Shown piece after piece: positions 60,004 to 64,000 of a DNA stretch of 64,000 nt. The position numbers and the translations under genes were made by a program. Every line of letters starts with the position of its first letter. Position 1 is the stretch's first letter. Below the pieces are notes generated by a model. That model was not told the origin of the DNA and ran no database searches. It saw nothing but the letters and a program-made list of their open reading frames with translations. The stretch lies in assembly GCF_024763615.1 (NCBI RefSeq), contig NC_077222.1, positions 75,888,001 through 75,952,000 on the forward strand. Reading direction: 5' to 3'. This stretch comes from Phlebotomus papatasi (lineage: Eukaryota; Arthropoda; Insecta; Diptera; Psychodidae).

Positions 60004-61656
60004 CTGTCCAAGAGAAAAGGAAAAGTAATTGAGACAACAGTGAAAGAAAGTTGCAAGAACAATCCATCTGCAAGAGTAATGCCAACTTTTTATGCATTTT
60101 ATGTGAACTCTGCGCCACAGAAATCACTTTGCAGCTCCTAAAGATTTTTATTCCCTTTCTCCTCGCATTCTAACGACTTGCATAGAATTCTGTGAAGTGA
60201 CTTTCACATAAATTGCATTTTCTTCAGTTTTTCCACCGACAGGATGCACTTTTTTCGCATTGTTAGAGAATTTCCGTCCATTTCACCATTGAATTTTCAG
60301 GAGATGCCGTAAAAGTATCTTTTTCTTCCTGGAAAGATTTAAAATCAACCAGGAGGAATGTGATATTAATAGAAATTTCCGGTGATTTTTCTGTAGCGGA
60401 AATTTTATAAAATAATTCTCCCACGATGAATGCTGGAGAGCTTTCAACTTCTTTATCATGTTCCGGTATTTAAGAATTCACCCACGTATAAATTTACTCC
60501 TTTTTGGAGAACTTAATGATATAAATCATTCAGAGAGTTTTAATACATTCTCCATAATTGTATTAAATTTGAATTATTCTCTCATACTGGGAATTTTAAG
60601 ATTAATATTTACTGGATTAATGTGTGGAATAATAATTTATAAATTATGATTGAACCAATATAAGAATTTAATAATTCAATGTGAGAGCACGGATAACCAA
60701 AAGAATGAAAAGATTAATGATTAAAATAAAAATTTACCCTCAGCAATCCTTTTAGTTCTGCGATGATCTCCCTCGAGAATGGGAACAACAGAATCAAGAG
60801 AAACAATTCCAGCTGCCGCTAAAATTCCACCTTGACGAATTCCTCCACCTAGGGCTTTTCTGAGTCTCCTAGCACGTGCTATAAAGTCCTTAGTGCCAAC
60901 GAGAACAGATCCAACAGGACAGGAGAGTCCTTTGCTGAGACAGAAAGTCACAGAATCAAAATATTTGGTGATTTCTGACACGGGAATTTTAAGATGAGCA
61001 GCAGCATTGTAAACCCTTGCTCCATCCATATGCATCAGAATATTATTTTCCTTGCAGATCTCCTTCACCTGTTGAATCCACTCAAGAGGAATGACACGAC
61101 CCCCACAGAGATTGTGGGTGTTCTCGATGACTACAAGCTTTGTTACAGGTTCGTGATCATCAAAATGCCGGATACTTTTACGGAAGAGATCAAGGCTGAA
61201 AGTTCCATCCGGGAGATTGGGCAAAGTGGCCAACTGAACTCCACCTAGCTGAGCAGCTCCTCCCTGTTCATAGAGGAATGTATGGGACATATTTCCCACA
61301 ATAACTTCCTCTCCACGACCATTGCAGTGCACCATGATGGCTAAGAGATTTCCCATCGTACCACTGATTACAAAGAGGCCAGCTTCTTTACCCATCTCAC
61401 GAGCAGCACGCTGTTCCAATTTGATGAGAGTTGGATCTTCCCCATAAACATCATCACCGATCTTGTAATATTTTAAACATTATTAAAACTCAGATCTTTT
61501 CAATATATCCTATTCAAGATTTTATCCTTCGCTAATGCTACACACCTCAGCTTCTACCATAGCACGAAACATTTCAGGCGTGGGAGTAGTAAAAGTGTCC
61601 GATCGAAGATCGACCACTCGAACATTCCCAGACTGGATTTTCTGCGTGGAATACAT
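59696..61656 (-). CDS. Low-specificity L-threonine aldolase, complete, 3 exons, 380 aa
   Basis: On the minus strand, exons 61656-61546, 61461-60738 and 60003-59696 join in frame (1143 nt with stop). The enzyme is a PLP-dependent fold-type I lyase that cleaves L-threonine or L-allo-threonine to glycine and acetaldehyde. Visible motifs: DLRSDTFTTPTPEM at 16-29; IGDDVYGEDPT at 38-48; the PLP phosphate-binding SGTMGN at 70-75; His97 (SHTFLYE), which stacks on the cofactor in this family; HMDGAR with Asp183 and Arg186 contacting PLP; and the Schiff-base Lys214 in CLSKGLSCPVGSVLVG. RKALGGGIRQGGILAAAG follows. The start ATG has AACA before it, which fits insect start contexts. Family members are about 330-400 residues, so this is full length with every key residue kept. 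No targeting peptide is evident, so it is probably cytosolic. It is convergent with the FAM20 gene. Confidence 0.95.
60738..61461 (-). CDS. Threonine aldolase exon 2 (catalytic core)
   Basis: It starts at IGDDVYGEDPT after the acceptor attacaag and ends GAGG before gtaaat. It contains all cofactor and catalytic residues: SGTMGN, His97, HMDGAR and Lys214. The split codon G|CT (Ala) joins exon 3. The intron between them is 734 bp. Confidence 0.95.
61546..61656 (-). CDS. Threonine aldolase exon 1
   Basis: The exon has 37 codons from ATG at 61656 to GAG before the donor gtgtgt. It holds the N-terminal VVDLRSDTFTTPTPEM motif typical of the family. The intron to exon 2 is 84 bp. Confidence 0.92.
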
Positions 61657-61710
61657 TGTTATGGATCCGGGACAGGAAAATCACGCTGTCTGCAAGAGAA
61701 AAGAACCAGA
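61657..61710 (-). promoter_or_regulatory. 5' leader of threonine aldolase, possible UTR splice acceptor
   Basis: About 40 bases before the ATG the minus strand reads tctcttgcag after a pyrimidine-rich run, a good splice acceptor at about 61697. The 5' UTR may therefore be split, with the promoter further upstream (above 61.7 kb). No TATA box or initiator could be assigned. Confidence 0.3.
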
Positions 61711-62653
61711 TATATCAATAGAATTGAGTTGGGGATACGCCCTGAATTGCATTCTTTATGCAAAGTAAGAAATTTATGAGACTGACCACACCACTAGGAA
61801 GCAAATTGTGAGACAATTAAAACTTGACCGTGAGCCGAGGCACCAGAAAGTTGTGAAATCGTGAACTTCACCTTCCGTCAGCTCCACAAATACTGCGAAC
61901 CACAACTGGAGCCAATCTTATCAGCGTGATGAACCCTGTTCTGTATGATAAAATCTCGCGTTTTCAAATGTGTAGTGGTTTTATTTGGTGCTAGTCTAGA
62001 AGAGATAGAGAGACCCCACCAGTGGATAAATTAGTGTGAGAGAGATGAATGATCTATTAAAAGCCCCATACTGTGAAGATAACAAATTGCTTGTGATCAT
62101 TTAGAATTAGACTGAGAGACATAAGAGATTAAACAGTTCCTAGGAAAGAAAATGAACCAATATTTTAAAATCTCAAAGAAACATGATCAATAGCGGTTAT
62201 AACAAAAGCTTTATAAATTTAAAATAATTACAAATTTCTGTCACTATTTGAATTCACGTCAGCAAATATTCCTGAGGCCAAATGGTAGCATTGCAAGGCT
62301 GGAACCAACAAGCAATGAAATGGACACTCACGCCATTCACTGTATTCTATAAAAAAGAAATTATTTCAAAAAAATGTTTTAATTTTTTTATTCTTGTCCT
62401 ATCCAAGACCTCGTCTTCAATGTTCCAAAGCATATTAAAAAATTGAGATTTGTTTTAATACTTCAGTTCTTTAAAACTTGATTTGCTCGCATTTCGAACT
62501 AGCTCCTGTTGCTCCTGTTAACTCTTTATAAATGGAAAGAAAGTCTAGCAATTCAATTACTTTAAATGAACCCTTCTTTTCGTATGATTTATTATTAAAA
62601 TAATTTAGATTCCCATTGAAAAAAAATTAAAGATAAAAATATTAATAATTTAT
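61711..62653. other. Upstream of threonine aldolase, no recognisable feature
   Basis: Should hold the promoter of the minus-strand gene. No TATA box, initiator or repeat could be assigned with confidence. Confidence 0.35.
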
Positions 62654-63560
62654 TAGGGGAGACTGGGGCAAAAAGTCACAAATTTAAAATTTTAAAATTC
62701 AGTATCTGCCAAGATAAAAGAAGCGGCTTAAAATTTTTTCCATAGATGGCCTCCATAGACCTTCTTCAAAGTCGTAAGTTTCTTAGAATTCGAACAAGGA
62801 ATTTAGAAAATAAAAAAAATATCGAAATTTTTAGCCCTATTTTTAAAATGTTTTCCTTGCAACAGATATCAATTTTTACCTATTTATTTTCCAAAATTGA
62901 TGCAATGGTAAGTATTTCCTAAATTATTTGGATTCTTTGAATACGAAACCTCTATCTATTTTAGAATTGTACAAAGATTCTTTTCTCCAGAAATCCTTTT
63001 ATTAAAAATGACCACTTGGGGTAAAAAGTAACAAAAGGTATGGAGCAAAAAGTAACAAAGACCAAAGCAATTTCTGAGGTCTCACGGCGAGAAGAAACAT
63101 CATTTCCGCATCTCGCCGCTTTTTTTTTTCATTGGTCAAACGATTAGCAGTCTCTTGTGTGTTTTTTTTTTCTAAAATAGCTTGAAAAGCGCTTTTCTCG
63201 TTCAGATAGAGAAAATTGTGTTTTAAAAAAGTGTAGAGGAATAAATTTCCTACGAAAATATGTCACCTAGCTATTTTTTTTAAATTTACGAAAGCTCGTA
63301 AAAAAGCAAATCAAAATGTGATAATATCCCATACCTGGTACTATTTGCCTCAGCATTTTTGAGAATGGTCACAAAATTACCTTTCAGAAAACAGCTCGAT
63401 AAATGTATTTCCTTACAAAATAGAGGAAAATGACTTTCACAAAGTTGTAGAGCAGCAAATTTCCTATAAAACTGCACTAATTAGAAATTTCTGGGGCGCT
63501 AGGGTAGCTTGTAAAAAAGTAAAATATCCGTTTTGTTACTTTTTGGCCCAGTCTCCCCTA
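62654..63560. mobile_element. TAGGGGA-type MITE, copy C (longest of the subfamily, 907 bp)
   Basis: TAGGGGAGACTGGGGC with AAAAAGTCAC following, and the inverse at 63535-63560. It is colinear with copy A over its left half (GCGGCTTAAAATTTTTTCCA, AGAATTCGAACAAGGAATTT). No transposase frame is present. Confidence 0.75.
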
Positions 63561-63754
63561 CAATTTAAAAAATGAAAACTTATTGAACAATTTAGTCAAG
63601 TAGTGGAAACTGGGCGATTGTAAATATTTTTGATAGGGGCAAATTTGATTTAATTTTCCAAAAACACGATATTTTTTGGAAAATTTAACTTATATTTTAC
63701 CGATTTACCGTTTAGTACAGGCTGTAGTCGAGACTAATTTGACTGAGACTAATC

Positions 63755-64000
63755 GAGACAGGGGAGAATGAATAAATTTGTCAAAATGAATATTTTATTC
63801 TTTCATGAGCTAACAGAACACTTATTCAATTTATATTAGCATATTCTAATAGGAAATTCACCGCTTTACAACTTTTCTGGATTTACTTTTCTATATCTCG
63901 GAAGAAGATACACTTTTCGAGTCATTTTCTAAAAGTCAGTTTCGCGGAGGGAAAGTTTTATCTGGTTGTGACATTTTACTCTTGCAAAGCTTGCAAATTC
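63755..64000. mobile_element. Probable further TAGGGGA-type element, cut by window end
   Basis: ACAGGGGAGAATGAATAAAT and TTGTCAAAATGAATA resemble the left end of copy B. Later text (ATCTCGGAAGAAGATACACT, TTTTCTAAAAGTCAGTTTCG) resembles the inverse of its interior. The other end is beyond the window. Confidence 0.4.

Noticed and set aside
59696..60127. A 143-codon minus-strand ORF as a separate small gene
   Set aside because: Only 59696-60003 is exon 3 of threonine aldolase. The upstream part is intronic, since the acceptor at 60004-60005 joins exon 2 in phase.
60721..61419. A 232-codon minus-strand ORF as the complete threonine aldolase
   Set aside because: It begins at a TTG inside exon 2 and ends in the following intron. 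Flanking exons supply the conserved N- and C-terminal parts.

Overview
The window is AT-rich eukaryotic DNA from an insect, most likely a lower dipteran (a sand fly or another nematoceran). This rests on three things. The two genes are split by GT-AG introns, the encoded proteins look like insect homologues, and the introns are packed with TA-flanked MITEs, mariner, Tc1 and pogo relics and a tRNA-derived SINE. The species assignment is inference, because nothing in the sequence names the organism.

Two protein-coding genes are supported. The first, on the + strand, is a FAM20-family secretory-pathway kinase, closest to FAM20C. Nine coding exons lie between 3416 and 55439 and encode the last 429 residues, including the complete kinase domain. 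The N-terminal exon(s), with the start and signal anchor, lie upstream of position 1. Only 1.29 kb of the 52 kb is coding; one intron is 68 bp and the others run from 3.9 to 14.4 kb. The second gene, on the - strand (61656 to 59696), is a low-specificity L-threonine aldolase of 380 residues in three exons, complete from start to stop. The genes are convergent, with 4.3 kb between their stop codons. No functional link between them is apparent: one acts in the Golgi lumen, the other is a PLP enzyme of glycine/threonine metabolism.

The rest is repeats. From left to right: a Tc1-derived foldback with about 725-bp arms (1-1591); two opposite 250-bp CACTGAG MITEs (5613, 9342); a foldback with about 500-bp arms (5888-7552); a pogo/CENP-B-like transposase relic (8424-8705); a tRNA-derived SINE (10830-11050); a large mosaic MITE (15566-16923); a perfect-TIR MITE (17471-17620); a DINE/helentron-like element with about 295-bp tandem units and a terminal palindrome (19620-21465); three same-orientation copies of a roughly 0.5-1.1-kb repeat (23611, 31990, 52371); a nested MITE (36205 within 35905); inverted 15-bp satellite arrays (43868-44213); a dead mariner transposase (57375-58085); and two more MITEs of the TAGGGGA group (58730, 62654).

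The most notable pattern is a set of at least ten elements that share a TA+GGGGA terminal motif but have unrelated interiors. I found no CRISPR array, viral gene, toxin gene or evidently new enzymatic system. The candidates for something undescribed are these element families and the long hairpins they would form in the nascent FAM20 transcript.
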